A stretch of 64,000 nucleotides of DNA, from NCBI GenBank assembly GCA_035308565.1, contig DATGGK010000207.1, positions 25,882 to 89,881 of the forward strand, in the 5' to 3' direction. This document shows positions 9,142-17,366 of this stretch, in pieces. The notes under the pieces were generated by a model. It worked only from the letters and a program-made list of their open reading frames with translations. It did no database searches and was not told the origin of the DNA. Both the position numbers and the translations under genes were made by a program. Source of the DNA: JANXLS01 sp035308565. Its GTDB lineage: Bacteria > Planctomycetota > SZUA-567 > H5-PLA8. Each line of letters starts with the position of its first letter. Position 1 is the stretch's first letter.

Positions 9142-9169
9142 ATTATAATGGAACGCGCTCAAAGTCCAA
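9142..9169 (-). promoter_or_regulatory. Candidate sigma-70 promoter of trpE
   Basis: Reading the minus strand, TTGGAC (9164-9169) is followed after 16 nt by a perfect TATAAT (9142-9147), about 38 nt upstream of the GTG start of trpE. The TTGGAC hexamer is part of a GTCCAAGG repeat copy. Confidence 0.55.
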
Positions 9170-9250
9170 GGTCCGCGGAAAATAGTCCAAGGTCAAAGGA
9201 CTCTTGCTGCGGAATTCTTCGGACTTTGGACCTTGGACCTTGGACTTTTC
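9161..9250. repeat. GTCCAAGG word repeat with inverted arms
   Basis: The gap between the divergent trpE and nucleotidyltransferase genes contains AAAGTCCAAGGTCC, a second AGTCCAAGGTC, and then the inverse words GGACTTTGGACC and TTGGACCTTGGACTTT. The outer arms can pair as a long hairpin. It resembles tandem heptamer-type (STRR-like) repeats. Confidence 0.65.
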
Positions 9251-9252
9251 TT

Positions 9253-10284
9253 ATGCCCGACGGCTCGCTTCTCTTCGATGTATTCAACGGCCGCCGTGCC
9301 GAAGAGTGGATTGCGCAGCGGCTGGACCCGCTGTTGGATCTCGCCGGCGACCACGGCTTGATTGCGCTGGTTCACGATGCGCTGCAAAAACAGGGCGCTG
9401 AAATCTCGGACGAATGGAATGAGACTGCCGCCGAGCTGGCGTTGAATGCCAGCGTGCATGTGAAAGCCGCGACGGAATTGAGTGCGGCGTTCGAGGTTGC
9501 AAAAGTCGATGCCGTTTTCGCCAAAGGCTTGGCGCTGGCGCTGACCGTTTATGAAAAGCCCGCGCTGCGGCCGTTCGTCGATATCGACGTGCTGATCGAG
9601 CCGCTGTCGTTGAAACGCGCGGATGCGGTGTTGCGCGAGCAAGGAATTGCGCTGGTCGCGAAGAGTTTGAAGAATCCAATCGAATGCAGTTACATGCGCG
9701 AAAAGTTGCCGGGCTTTCCGATCCACATCGACTTGCACTGGTCGTACACGGGCGACGACGGCTTGCAGGCGCCCGCGCGCGTGCCGATCGGCGAGATTCT
9801 TTCGCGCACGAAAATCGTAAACGGCATTCGCGTGCCAAGCGACGAGGACACGCTGCTGCTCGCCGCGGGAAACATGCCGCGCAAAGCGGCGCAGCCGCTG
9901 ATGCTGGTCGTCGATTTCGCGCGCATGGCGCGGATGAACTTGAAATGGGACGCGGTGCGCGAGCGCGCGACACGCTGGCACGTGCGCACGGGATTGTGGC
10001 TGGGGTTGGAACTCGCGCGCAGTTTATTGAACGCGCCGGTCAACGCGGAATTCTTGAAGAGCATTGAACCCGCGCGCGCGCGCCGAGAATGGCTGCTGAA
10101 TTCGCTGAGCGGCGAGCAGCTTTGGAGCACGGAAAAACACAAGCAGCGCCGCTATTCGTTCTGGTTCAAGCTCAAATGTCTGGATTCGACAGGCGATGAA
10201 GTGCGAGCGATTTGCGCGCTGCCCAAAGGCATCTTTCGCAAACTCGGGCTGACGCGTACCTGGTCGCAGCGGCAACTGCGATGA
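9253..10284 (+). CDS. Uncharacterised nucleotidyltransferase (NTP_transf_5-like)
   Basis: A 343-residue protein beginning MPDGSLLFDVFNG; longer in-frame starts are rejected because they would overlap trpE. The central motif AVFAKGLALALTVYEKP followed by RPFVDIDVLIEP matches the nucleotidyltransferase-5 family, whose DxD motif binds metal and nucleotide. HIDLHWSYTG downstream is also typical. Members often accompany polysaccharide or peptide-modification loci, but the substrate here is unknown and no such neighbours exist. Start at 9253 lies directly after the repeat-rich leader, with no clear ribosome-binding site. Confidence 0.7.
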   Translation: MPDGSLLFDVFNGRRAEEWIAQRLDPLLDLAGDHGLIALVHDALQKQGAEISDEWNETAAELALNASVHVKAATELSAAFEVAKVDAVFAKGLALALTVYEKPALRPFVDIDVLIEPLSLKRADAVLREQGIALVAKSLKNPIECSYMREKLPGFPIHIDLHWSYTGDDGLQAPARVPIGEILSRTKIVNGIRVPSDEDTLLLAAGNMPRKAAQPLMLVVDFARMARMNLKWDAVRERATRWHVRTGLWLGLELARSLLNAPVNAEFLKSIEPARARREWLLNSLSGEQLWSTEKHKQRRYSFWFKLKCLDSTGDEVRAICALPKGIFRKLGLTRTWSQRQLR

Positions 10285-10333
10285 CGGGTCCTTACACTCT
10301 TGTTATCGGACGCCGCTCATTTATGATGCGTCC

Positions 10334-10903
10334 ATGTTCGCTGACCTGCACGGCAAGAAAAGCATCGACGCGTACGACGCCTGCCGCCGCGTTTTTTTGC
10401 TGACCTCGCAGCTCAAAGCGCGCTGCAAATACGCGAACGCGAAATTCGAGAAAGTCTCGGCGTGGTCCGTGGGCCAGCACATCGAACACGTGCTGGCCGT
10501 GAACGCGCACGCGGTGCTGATTCTCTCGCGCGACGCCGAAAACGAAAAACAAATCTCGCCCGCCAGCCTTGAAACGCTGGCCATGCTGGAATCCGGCACC
10601 ATCCCGCGCGGCGCCGCGACGGCGCCGGAAGCCGTTCAGCCGAAGATGAACAATTTCGTCGATCTGACCGCCGACGTCGAGCGCAACGCCAACCTGCTCG
10701 AAAGCACCATCGTGATCCACAACCAAATTGCCTCCGACTGTTCGCTCTACGCGCACCCGGTGCTGGGCGGATTGACGAAGATGCAGTGGCTGCGCTATCT
10801 GGAGATTCATATTCTACATCACATGAAGATCATTGCGGACATTGTCGGGCACAACGCGCCGGCGGATGGTTTACGTAAAGGCGCGAAGGTGCAAAGGAAA
10901 TAA
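10334..10903 (+). CDS. DUF1569 / DinB-superfamily protein
   Basis: A 189-residue cytoplasmic four-helix protein. The motifs WSVGQHIEHVLAVN in the N-terminal half and HPVLGGLTKMQWLRYLEIHILHHMKII near the C-terminus match DUF1569, a DinB/YfiT-like family with a three-histidine metal site. Activity is unknown; relatives are thiol-dependent transferases or isomerases. The final residues (RKGAKVQRK) are encoded by a low-complexity word repeat, so the natural C-terminus may have been extended or replaced. It lies 49 nt after the nucleotidyltransferase gene. Confidence 0.7.
   Translation: MFADLHGKKSIDAYDACRRVFLLTSQLKARCKYANAKFEKVSAWSVGQHIEHVLAVNAHAVLILSRDAENEKQISPASLETLAMLESGTIPRGAATAPEAVQPKMNNFVDLTADVERNANLLESTIVIHNQIASDCSLYAHPVLGGLTKMQWLRYLEIHILHHMKIIADIVGHNAPADGLRKGAKVQRK
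10871..10899. repeat. Word repeat encoding the DUF1569 C-terminus
   Basis: The complement reads TTTCCTTTGCACC then TTCGCGCCTTTACG, related to the repeat at 4972-5000. Here it is inside the reading frame and supplies the last nine residues of the DUF1569 protein. Confidence 0.45.
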
Positions 10904-11280
10904 AAGAGGCATTACGGTTTCATTGAACTTATTGCTCAAAAAAGAGCTGACACTTACATCGCCATGTTACACTTCACTTGCGGCTTGATTACCTCGCGCA
11001 CCATCGGCCGACTGAAATAGGCGCTTTTTCTTTGTTTATAAGCTTTCAACTTGCACTTGTTTTTTTGAACGCTTCTACATTTTTAGGGACTTTGGATATT
11101 TGGAGCGGAAAACATTTAACCTCGAAACGTGAAGTAAAATGAAGCGCGTTGAATGCCGGATGAGGTGCGCCACGCGCTTCGCGCGAAAAACTGGCGGTAA
11201 CATCGGGCGGAAACCGCCTCCACGATTGGAATTTGCAATTTGAAGTTGCCTTTTGAAAACGCTTTCTTACGGTGGACAAC
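10904..11280. other. Intergenic region without a gene
   Basis: This 377-nt stretch is more A+T-rich than its surroundings (T-runs near 11025-11080). I saw no iterons, no convincing -35/-10 pair and no RNA gene. It holds one G+C inverted stretch around 11160-11200. It probably contains the promoter of the replication-initiator-like gene. Confidence 0.4.
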
Positions 11281-12768
11281 ATGAGTCTGCCGACTGAGAA
11301 CGATGCGAGCGCCGCCGCGGATGCGGCAGCGCCGAGCGGGACGTTTCGCTTGCCGTCCACGGCGCTGTTCCTGGGATTGATGCCGGTCTTTTCGGGACTC
11401 TCGCGCCGCTCCGATCTGGCTTCGATCCTCAGCGACGATCATTCGAGGGAGAAAGAAAGCGGCAACGGCACGGAGGAAGGGCGCGCGCCAAAAATCCGCA
11501 CGTACATCATTTATTCGGGCCGCGAAAGCCAGGCGCGCACGAGCTTGAGCCTCTTCGACAACGACCCGTTGTGGAGCGAAGGCGAACTGAGCACGCTGAT
11601 CAAGCGCCAGTTCGGTCCGAGCGGATTGAAGCATCTGCTGGGCGTGCTGATTGCGGCCGAAGAACAATCGGCGCAGACCGGCTCGCCGTACGGCGGGTTT
11701 ATCTTCGACGCCAGCCGGCACCTCGACATTCTCGGCTACAAACGCTCGAATCGCGTCAACGGAAAGGGCTACCACACCGCGCGGCATTTGAAAGAGGCCC
11801 GCGAAATCACGACGCTGCTCTGCTCGCTGACGATCGTCCAGGAAATCAGGCTCGGTTCACGGCGCGGCACGACGGTGAAGATCAGATTGCTGCACGACGA
11901 AGCGTCCGCCGAGGCGTGGGAAGAAACCATCGCCGACGGAGAACGGATCAAAGAGCGGATCGTCACCAACGAAAAAATATTCCTGCGCTTCAATCCGCAT
12001 TTGTTTCTGGCGGCAGTCGAAGGCACGCAGCAAATCCGCTACATGTACACGCTGCAATTGCAGAAACTCGCGCGCGAAAATGCGCGTACGCACAGCTTGA
12101 CGCTGACGCTGGGCGTGCATCTGCCGATCAAATTCCGCATCAACGGCGGGCGGCCGCTGGAACTTTCGGCGCGCTCGTTTCTGCGCATGGCCGGCATCGT
12201 CGAGGAGGAATACACGGCTTACGAGCACCTCGACCGGCTGGAGAATTCGCTGCGCTACATGGTCGAGCAGGGTTACATCAGCGCGTTCGAGACGGAACGC
12301 TACCGCTACGCCTGCGCGGAGACCGCCACCGACGACGGCACGGGCCGGCGGCGCCAGCGCGCGCAGCACGAATTGAAATCGAGCGAGACGCAGCATCCCG
12401 GCGAGCCGCTCGAAGAAACCTGGCGCGTGGAGCCGCCGGAGTTTTTGCGCGACATGCTGCTGGGCGCGGACAACGGGCAGGTGCAGGCGGAGCTCGACGA
12501 GATGGCGCGCACGAGTTTCGCGCGCGGCCCGCGCTCCTTCCCGCTACTGCCCGGCTTCGAACCGGGCGGCCGACCGCCGGGCGCGGGCGAATTGCTGAAA
12601 CAGGTGCGGCGCGGCTTGAAAATGCAGCAGCTTGAACTCGCGCGAAAACTCGGCGTGACGCAAGCGGCGGTGTCGATGGCGGAGGCGGGGAAGCGGCCAA
12701 AAATGGCGCAACGGCTGTTGGAGATGGCGCGGCGGATTGTGCCGGAGAATGCGGTTGGGCAGGTTTGA
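11281..12768 (+). CDS. Replication-initiator-like protein with C-terminal XRE helix-turn-helix
   Basis: A 495-residue cytoplasmic protein. ATG 11281 is preferred to GTG 11272 because GGTGG lies 5 nt upstream. Residues about 30-300 look like two winged-helix units as in plasmid replication initiators: IRTYIIYSGRESQA, LWSEGELSTLIKRQFG, FDASRHLDILGYKR with KGYHTARHLKEAR, then ARSFLRMAGIVEEEYTAY with RLENSLRYMVEQGYI. A linker follows, and residues about 440-490 are a clear XRE-type HTH (QQLELARKLGVTQAAVSMAE). The initiator assignment is my inference from layout, not an established match; it could be a chromosomal DNA-binding regulator. No other plasmid functions (parA/B, mob) are nearby. Confidence 0.5.
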   Translation: MSLPTENDASAAADAAAPSGTFRLPSTALFLGLMPVFSGLSRRSDLASILSDDHSREKESGNGTEEGRAPKIRTYIIYSGRESQARTSLSLFDNDPLWSEGELSTLIKRQFGPSGLKHLLGVLIAAEEQSAQTGSPYGGFIFDASRHLDILGYKRSNRVNGKGYHTARHLKEAREITTLLCSLTIVQEIRLGSRRGTTVKIRLLHDEASAEAWEETIADGERIKERIVTNEKIFLRFNPHLFLAAVEGTQQIRYMYTLQLQKLARENARTHSLTLTLGVHLPIKFRINGGRPLELSARSFLRMAGIVEEEYTAYEHLDRLENSLRYMVEQGYISAFETERYRYACAETATDDGTGRRRQRAQHELKSSETQHPGEPLEETWRVEPPEFLRDMLLGADNGQVQAELDEMARTSFARGPRSFPLLPGFEPGGRPPGAGELLKQVRRGLKMQQLELARKLGVTQAAVSMAEAGKRPKMAQRLLEMARRIVPENAVGQV

Positions 12769-12800
12769 ATGAGAGCAACGAATGTTGGAATCGGTTCGTC

Positions 12801-13226
12801 ATGGATTTCCCTGCGTATATCTGTCTCCTCGTTGCACTGATCGGACTGTCTTATCCAGCAGTACGCTTATCCAAGAAATCCAAGTCGATGATACTTGCCG
12901 TGGTCGTAAATGTTTTGGCATTGATCCCGGGTTGCATTTTGCTCTGGATGCGATCGTCGGGCGTCTCCGCAACGCTGCAGATGAATGTCGGCGACAACGC
13001 AGCGATGGATTTCTGGAGTGTTTGGGTCAAGTTGTGCCCGCTCCTCTTTTTGGAAATTCTTGCTTGCCTTGCTTTGAGTGCTGTCGCGGGAGTGGTTTAT
13101 CTTGTCATGTGTTTCATCGGTAAGGACTGGAAAAGTGCAGGACTTCCGTTGACGTACTTAATGCTGACGATTGGTCACTGTCTGTTTGTGCTCCACTGGC
13201 TTTCTGAAAATCTGCCAGACGCGTAA
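12801..13226 (+). CDS. Small integral membrane protein of unknown function
   Basis: A 141-residue protein with four predicted membrane-spanning segments (YICLLVALIGLSYPAV, ILAVVVNVLALIPGCILLW, LFLEILACLALSAVAGVVYL, LTYLMLTIGHCLFVLHWL). Codon composition is less G+C-rich than its neighbours. A TTG start at 12765, overlapping the preceding stop codon, would add 12 residues and is possible. It is adjacent to the replication-initiator-like gene and may be co-transcribed with it. I do not recognise the family. Confidence 0.55.
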   Translation: MDFPAYICLLVALIGLSYPAVRLSKKSKSMILAVVVNVLALIPGCILLWMRSSGVSATLQMNVGDNAAMDFWSVWVKLCPLLFLEILACLALSAVAGVVYLVMCFIGKDWKSAGLPLTYLMLTIGHCLFVLHWLSENLPDA

Positions 13227-13242
13227 GTGCAATTGTTCGCCC

Positions 13243-14076
13243 TCACTTCGCATTCGCCGCCTGCTCCGGAAAATCCTTCTCGTACCGCTTCACCAGCGCG
13301 CCCATGTCCGCATCGACGATGTAAATTTTCCCGCGAATCGTCTTCGTCTCGCCGGGCTTCAAACCGCCGATGCGGAAATCGGAGTGGATGCACACGCCGA
13401 CGCCTTGGAATAATTCTTGGTAGGGTTCCCACGCGGTGGCGAGGATTTTCTTGTCGTCGGATGAATACACGCCGATCAGACCGTTGCTCGGCACGACGGA
13501 ACTGAGCGGCCGCGGGTTGACATCGTCGCGATTCACATTTTTCGGGCACCACACCTGCCCTGGAATGTAGCGCGCCTTCATTGCCCACGGTTCGAACGGC
13601 ATGTGCGTCGGTTTGCCATCGATGAAGATGAAACATTTTTTCACGTACGAATTCTGGTCCGCCGCGGTGAACTTCGGCACCTGAATGCAGGGCTGAGCCC
13701 AGTGCGCGTCCGATGCCTTGTCCGTCGGATTGTGCGCAATCACTTTAAAATCGATTTCATCCGCGCCCGCCGTGATCACGTGATCGACGACGATGCCGTC
13801 CTTCACGGCGCAGCGGAGTTTGATGACTTTGCCGTCGGACGATGCCTCCACGAGCGATGTTTTGTGACCGATGGTCGTCTGCGCCCATTCGCGGTCCGTC
13901 GAGCCGGGGCGGCAATAGGCTTCGAGGTAATGCACGCGCACTTCACCGCCGGTGACGTTGGCACCGGTGATGGTCAGCCAATCTTTGTCCCACACGATTT
14001 TCAGATTGGCGCCGTCCGCGGCGAAAACTGCGGGCGTGAGAATTGAAAATAAGCAGAGCGCGAACACTCGTGGCAT
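13243..14076 (-). CDS. Secreted protein of unknown function
   Basis: A 277-residue exported protein; the ATG at 14076 starts a signal peptide (MPRVFALCLFSILTPAVFA, cleavage before ADG). The mature part is beta-rich and tryptophan-rich, with GGEVRVHYLEAYCRPGS, WAQPCIQVPKF and LKPGETKTIRGKIYIVDAD, which suggests a carbohydrate-binding or galactose-mutarotase-like beta-sandwich. I cannot name the family. It is transcribed away from trmB. Confidence 0.65.
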   Translation of the reverse strand: MPRVFALCLFSILTPAVFAADGANLKIVWDKDWLTITGANVTGGEVRVHYLEAYCRPGSTDREWAQTTIGHKTSLVEASSDGKVIKLRCAVKDGIVVDHVITAGADEIDFKVIAHNPTDKASDAHWAQPCIQVPKFTAADQNSYVKKCFIFIDGKPTHMPFEPWAMKARYIPGQVWCPKNVNRDDVNPRPLSSVVPSNGLIGVYSSDDKKILATAWEPYQELFQGVGVCIHSDFRIGGLKPGETKTIRGKIYIVDADMGALVKRYEKDFPEQAANAK

Positions 14077-14147
14077 GAGGGAATTCCTTGTGCGATGCGG
14101 GCGATTCACTAACATCTCTCCTGATCGTGTACGCCGGGAATCGAAGA

Positions 14148-14831
14148 ATGAATCAAGACGTTGCCACTGAAATCGAAGGCTTCGGCAAAGTGCTCGCCAT
14201 CGGCGGCCCGTTTGGGCGCGTGCTGCTACCGAAGGCGGAGAGCGAATGGGAACTTCCGCTGGACGTGCTGCCCGAACCTGCCGATTGGAAAGAAATCTTT
14301 GGACGCGCCGCGCCGCTGGTTGTGGAAATCGGCAGCGGCGGCGGGCGCACGATCATGACGCTGGCCGAGCAGCATCCGGAGTGGAATTGCCTGGGTATCG
14401 AACGCTGCGGCGAATATTACCGCATCATGCGTGAGCGCGCGGCGCGGCGGAAGTTCGCCAATTTCCGCTGCGCGCGCATCGACGCCGCGTATTTGATTCA
14501 ACACTATTTCGCGGGCGCAAGCGTTCATCAGTATCACATTTATTTCCCAGACCCTTGGCCGAAGAAGAAGCACCTCAAGCGGCGCCTGTTCAATCCTGAC
14601 TTTTGCGCCGGCGTGAAGCGCACGCTCGAACCGGGCGGCACTCTTTTCTTCGCAACCGATCACGCCGATTATTACGCCGAAATTCTGCCGCTGCTGCGCG
14701 AGTACCTTCACGTCACGGAGCATCCGGAACCGTGGGAAGACGCGCCGCAGGGGCGCACGAATTTCGAGGTGAAATACATGAAAGCAGGGCGAGGGATTTA
14801 CCGCCTGATTGCGACGAAAACACGCGGTTAA
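14148..14831 (+). CDS. trmB: tRNA (guanine46-N7)-methyltransferase
   Basis: A 227-residue SAM-dependent methyltransferase that forms m7G46 in the tRNA variable loop. Motif I is VEIGSGGGRTIMTLA, followed by GIERCGEYYRI. The diagnostic YFPDPWPKKKHLKRRL and the C-terminal TNFEVKYMKAGRGIYRL are present. The ATG at 14148 is chosen over an upstream in-frame ATG at 14088, which would add a non-family leader. The stop overlaps the stop of the convergent Uma2 gene through a shared TTAA. Confidence 0.92.
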   Translation: MNQDVATEIEGFGKVLAIGGPFGRVLLPKAESEWELPLDVLPEPADWKEIFGRAAPLVVEIGSGGGRTIMTLAEQHPEWNCLGIERCGEYYRIMRERAARRKFANFRCARIDAAYLIQHYFAGASVHQYHIYFPDPWPKKKHLKRRLFNPDFCAGVKRTLEPGGTLFFATDHADYYAEILPLLREYLHVTEHPEPWEDAPQGRTNFEVKYMKAGRGIYRLIATKTRG

Positions 14832-15544
14832 TTTCGGTTCTTCAATCGTTCAACTTCGGCTTTCAACCGCTCAATTTCATTCTCTGCGCGCTGAGCGCGT
14901 TCTGCTTGATGTTGCGCGCGTTCTGCTTCGCGCTCCGCGCGTTCGGCTTCGCGCCTGAAAAGTTCGTCCATGCGCGGCAAGGCTTCGCCAGTGCGAGGAT
15001 CGTACACGGTGATCCGCAGTTCGTCGTTGGCGCCAAGCGCGTAATTCAACACATCGCTGAACACACGGCCGTGATCGTCCGGCGGAATTTGAACATATTG
15101 CCCGTGTTCCAATCGAAATCCCTGTATCTGCGGGGACAGGTATTCGCAGTATGGATCGAACATAAAATACTCGCGCACGCCCAGCCGCTCGCATTTTTTC
15201 TTCTTCGCTCCCAGGTCCTCGTCTTTCGTGCTTGCTGAAGTCATCTCAAGCACAAACGACGGAACGCGGCCGCCTTCTTTCCAGGTCATATATGTGTCGC
15301 GCAATTTCTTCTGCACGCCAAGGACCACGTAAACGTCCGGTGAAAAGCACGCGGATGGGTTGCCTTTTTCGAAATAAACAAAATTATTTGCCGCCACGTA
15401 CACGTCGGGCCGGGCTGCAAACAGGCGGTCGAGCACCTGGACAATCGCGAGGATTTCACGGAAATGCAGCTCAGTTTCGGCCACGGGCTTTCCATCCCCT
15501 GTCGGGTAAACGACGCGCGGTTTTCGAATAGGATCCGCAATCAT
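14828..15544 (-). CDS. Uma2-family (DUF820) putative restriction endonuclease with coiled-coil tail
   Basis: A 238-residue protein starting MIADPIRKPRVV. The PD-(D/E)xK-like core is visible as FSPDVYVVLG, then VLEMTSASTKDEDLGAKK and YFMFDPYCEYL. The last 40 residues are a strongly heptad-like Glu/Arg/Ala coiled coil (EAERAEREAERAQHQAERA). Uma2 proteins are abundant in cyanobacteria and Planctomycetota and are presumed nucleases of unknown role. An upstream ATG at 15622 is unlikely because it would run through a palindromic repeat. Confidence 0.8.
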   Translation of the reverse strand: MIADPIRKPRVVYPTGDGKPVAETELHFREILAIVQVLDRLFAARPDVYVAANNFVYFEKGNPSACFSPDVYVVLGVQKKLRDTYMTWKEGGRVPSFVLEMTSASTKDEDLGAKKKKCERLGVREYFMFDPYCEYLSPQIQGFRLEHGQYVQIPPDDHGRVFSDVLNYALGANDELRITVYDPRTGEALPRMDELFRREAERAEREAERAQHQAERAQRAENEIERLKAEVERLKNRN

Positions 15545-15570
15545 GGCATGCTGCCCGGTTGTAAAAGCAC

Positions 15571-15585
15571 GGCGCTTGAAGCGCC
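15571..15585. repeat. Short palindrome GGCGCTTGAAGCGCC
   Basis: A 6-bp stem with a three-base loop, flanked by GCAC and ATGC, lies in the 89-nt gap between the Uma2 and DUF1080 genes. It could be a small dispersed element; only one copy is visible here. Confidence 0.35.
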
Positions 15586-15633
15586 ATGCCAACATGCTAA
15601 CCCAACTTCTTTCAATGGGCAATGCCCGTGTGC

Positions 15634-16650
15634 TTACTTATTCTCCACAATCCAAATATTCCGAAAAAACACCGGATTGCCGTGCCCCTGTAATTGAATC
15701 GATCCGCCTTCGGGCGTCTCCTTTTCGCCGCCGCCGGTCGAGCCGGTGATTTCCTGATTCTCGTGGATCAAGACGCCGTTGTGTTTGATCGTGACGACGG
15801 CGTTCTTCACTTTTTTGTCGCCGTCGAATTTCGCGGCAGTGAAATCGATATCGTAGGTCTGAAACGAGAGCGGCGGGTAGCACATGTTCAGCTTCGGCGC
15901 GGCTTTCGTGTAGATGCCGCCGGCTTCGTTGTTCTTGCCCATGCGTCCGAAAGAATCGAGCACTTGGACTTCGTAGCGGTTCTGCTGGTACACGCCGCTG
16001 TTGCCGCGATCCTGTTCGCGCCCGTACGGCTTAAACGGCTCCATGTATTCGACGTGCAGCGTGTAATTCTGGAATTTCTGTTTCGTGTACGAGTTGCCGT
16101 GCGCCGTCGAAATGAATTTCCGCTCGTCGATCTGCCCGCCGCCGGTCCACTTGTCAAGGCTTGTGCCATCGAAAAGCACGATCGCGCCTGCCGGCGGCTT
16201 GGCGCCCATCGTTGGGCTGACGCGCATCACTTTTTTGCATTCAAACGCCTCGCCTTTGTCCGTCTTGCCGCTGAGCGTATCGCCGCTGAGTGTCGCGGCG
16301 TACGGTTTTTCAAACACGGTTTTGTCGCCGTCTGTTTTGCCATCGGCTACCCATTCCTTCGGCGTCATCACGCGCAATTTCGTGTCGCCGTCCCAGCCGT
16401 CGCCGGGAAGCCCGCCCATGTAGTAAACGGCGCGGAAATTACCTCCGCCCAGCGCCATGATCTGCGCGCCGTATTTTTTCTTGCCGTCGGCCGTGGTGAT
16501 TTCACCGGAGTATTCGCCTTGAATCTTGTAGTCTGGTCCCGCCTGCGCCGGGTCCAGCGCCAAATCTTTATTGACGTCCACCTTTTCTCCGGCCAGCAGC
16601 GAAAGAGAAACACACAACACCGCGAACAACGCCATCGGTACTCGTTTCAT
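15634..16650 (-). CDS. Secreted DUF1080 (3-keto-disaccharide hydrolase-like) protein
   Basis: A 338-residue exported protein; ATG 16650 opens a signal peptide (MKRVPMALFAVLCVSLSLLAG). The C-terminal half is the DUF1080 concanavalin-like domain: IVLFDGTSLDKWTGGG, the NSGVYQQNRYEVQVLDSFG motif and GGGEKETPEGGSIQLQGHG with NPVFFRNIWI. The N-terminal 120 residues (IQGEYSGEITTADGKKKYG) form a separate small beta domain often found with DUF1080. Established relatives hydrolyse 3-keto-glycosides outside the cytoplasm. It is a single gene, and its upstream region contains an inverted word repeat. Confidence 0.82.
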   Translation of the reverse strand: MKRVPMALFAVLCVSLSLLAGEKVDVNKDLALDPAQAGPDYKIQGEYSGEITTADGKKKYGAQIMALGGGNFRAVYYMGGLPGDGWDGDTKLRVMTPKEWVADGKTDGDKTVFEKPYAATLSGDTLSGKTDKGEAFECKKVMRVSPTMGAKPPAGAIVLFDGTSLDKWTGGGQIDERKFISTAHGNSYTKQKFQNYTLHVEYMEPFKPYGREQDRGNSGVYQQNRYEVQVLDSFGRMGKNNEAGGIYTKAAPKLNMCYPPLSFQTYDIDFTAAKFDGDKKVKNAVVTIKHNGVLIHENQEITGSTGGGEKETPEGGSIQLQGHGNPVFFRNIWIVENK

Positions 16651-16754
16651 GAGATGCTCCATATATTGGTTAGTGGAAAACTGTTCCGCTGCTGACTACA
16701 CCGCTTCGCGCGCGTGCGGATGAAGTTGAGCGTAAACGCGGAACCGCTACAGTG

Positions 16755-16806
16755 CTGAGTCCTGAGTGCTGAGATTTCGCAACTCAGGACTCGGGATTCA
16801 GGACTG
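16755..16806. repeat. CTGAGTCCTGAGTG word repeat, inverted arms
   Basis: CTGAGTCCTGAGTGCTGAG is followed after a short loop by CTCAGGACTC and GGATTCAGGACT; the two arms can pair. It lies just before the NUDIX start and belongs with the CTGACCCC words at 32806 and the CAGGAGACAGGGG words at 40010. Confidence 0.6.
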
Positions 16807-16814
16807 GAGATCGC

Positions 16815-17363
16815 ATGATACCCTCTCTGGACATCGTCCGCACATTTCTTTCGTCGCACAATCCCGTCGATACCGCGGAATCAGGTTCACTTCGCCGCAT
16901 CGGCGAACTCGTCGCCGGCGGCGGTAACCCTTTTTCGCGCGCCCATTACGTTCCAGGACACTTGACCGCAAGCGGCATCGTGCTCAACCCGCAGCGCACA
17001 AAAACGCTCCTGATCTTTCATACCAAATTACAGCGCTGGCTTCAGCCCGGCGGGCATTTTGAACCCGGCGAAAACGATCCGAGCGTCGCCGCCGCGCGTG
17101 AAGTTCACGAAGAAACTGGCATGCCCACGCGATGGCCAGGCGCAGAACCCGTACTGCTGGATGTGGACGTGCACGTTATTCCCGCGCGCAAAGACGAACC
17201 CGCGCATGAGCACTTCGATCTGCGCATGTTTTTGATCGCCGAAGAAGGGCAGGTGAATCCGAACGAAGTGCGGGAGGCCGGCTGGTTCGAACCGCGCTTT
17301 TTTCCGGAATTGAAACTCGATCCGGGCACAATTCGCGCATTGAAAAAAGTCGGTTTGGAATGA
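16815..17363 (+). CDS. NUDIX hydrolase
   Basis: A 182-residue protein whose Nudix box is intact: GGHFEPGENDPSVAAAREVHEETG (positions about 78-101), with the REVHEE glutamates that bind the divalent metal. It cleaves a nucleoside-diphosphate-linked substrate, but the substrate cannot be inferred. An N-terminal stretch of about 50 residues precedes the fold (SGIVLNPQRTKTLLIFHTK is the first strand). The gene is isolated and converges on the next gene with only a 3-nt gap. Confidence 0.85.
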   Translation: MIPSLDIVRTFLSSHNPVDTAESGSLRRIGELVAGGGNPFSRAHYVPGHLTASGIVLNPQRTKTLLIFHTKLQRWLQPGGHFEPGENDPSVAAAREVHEETGMPTRWPGAEPVLLDVDVHVIPARKDEPAHEHFDLRMFLIAEEGQVNPNEVREAGWFEPRFFPELKLDPGTIRALKKVGLE

Positions 17364-17366
17364 GCC

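Noticed and set aside
10904..11280. Plasmid origin upstream of the initiator-like gene
   Set aside because: No iterons, DnaA boxes or partition genes were visible.
11571..12635. A 354-codon frame overlapping the initiator-like gene
   Set aside because: Arg/His/Ala-rich shadow frame with no motif.
15694..16695. A 333-codon frame antisense to the DUF1080 gene
   Set aside because: Shadow; DUF1080 motifs are on the other strand.
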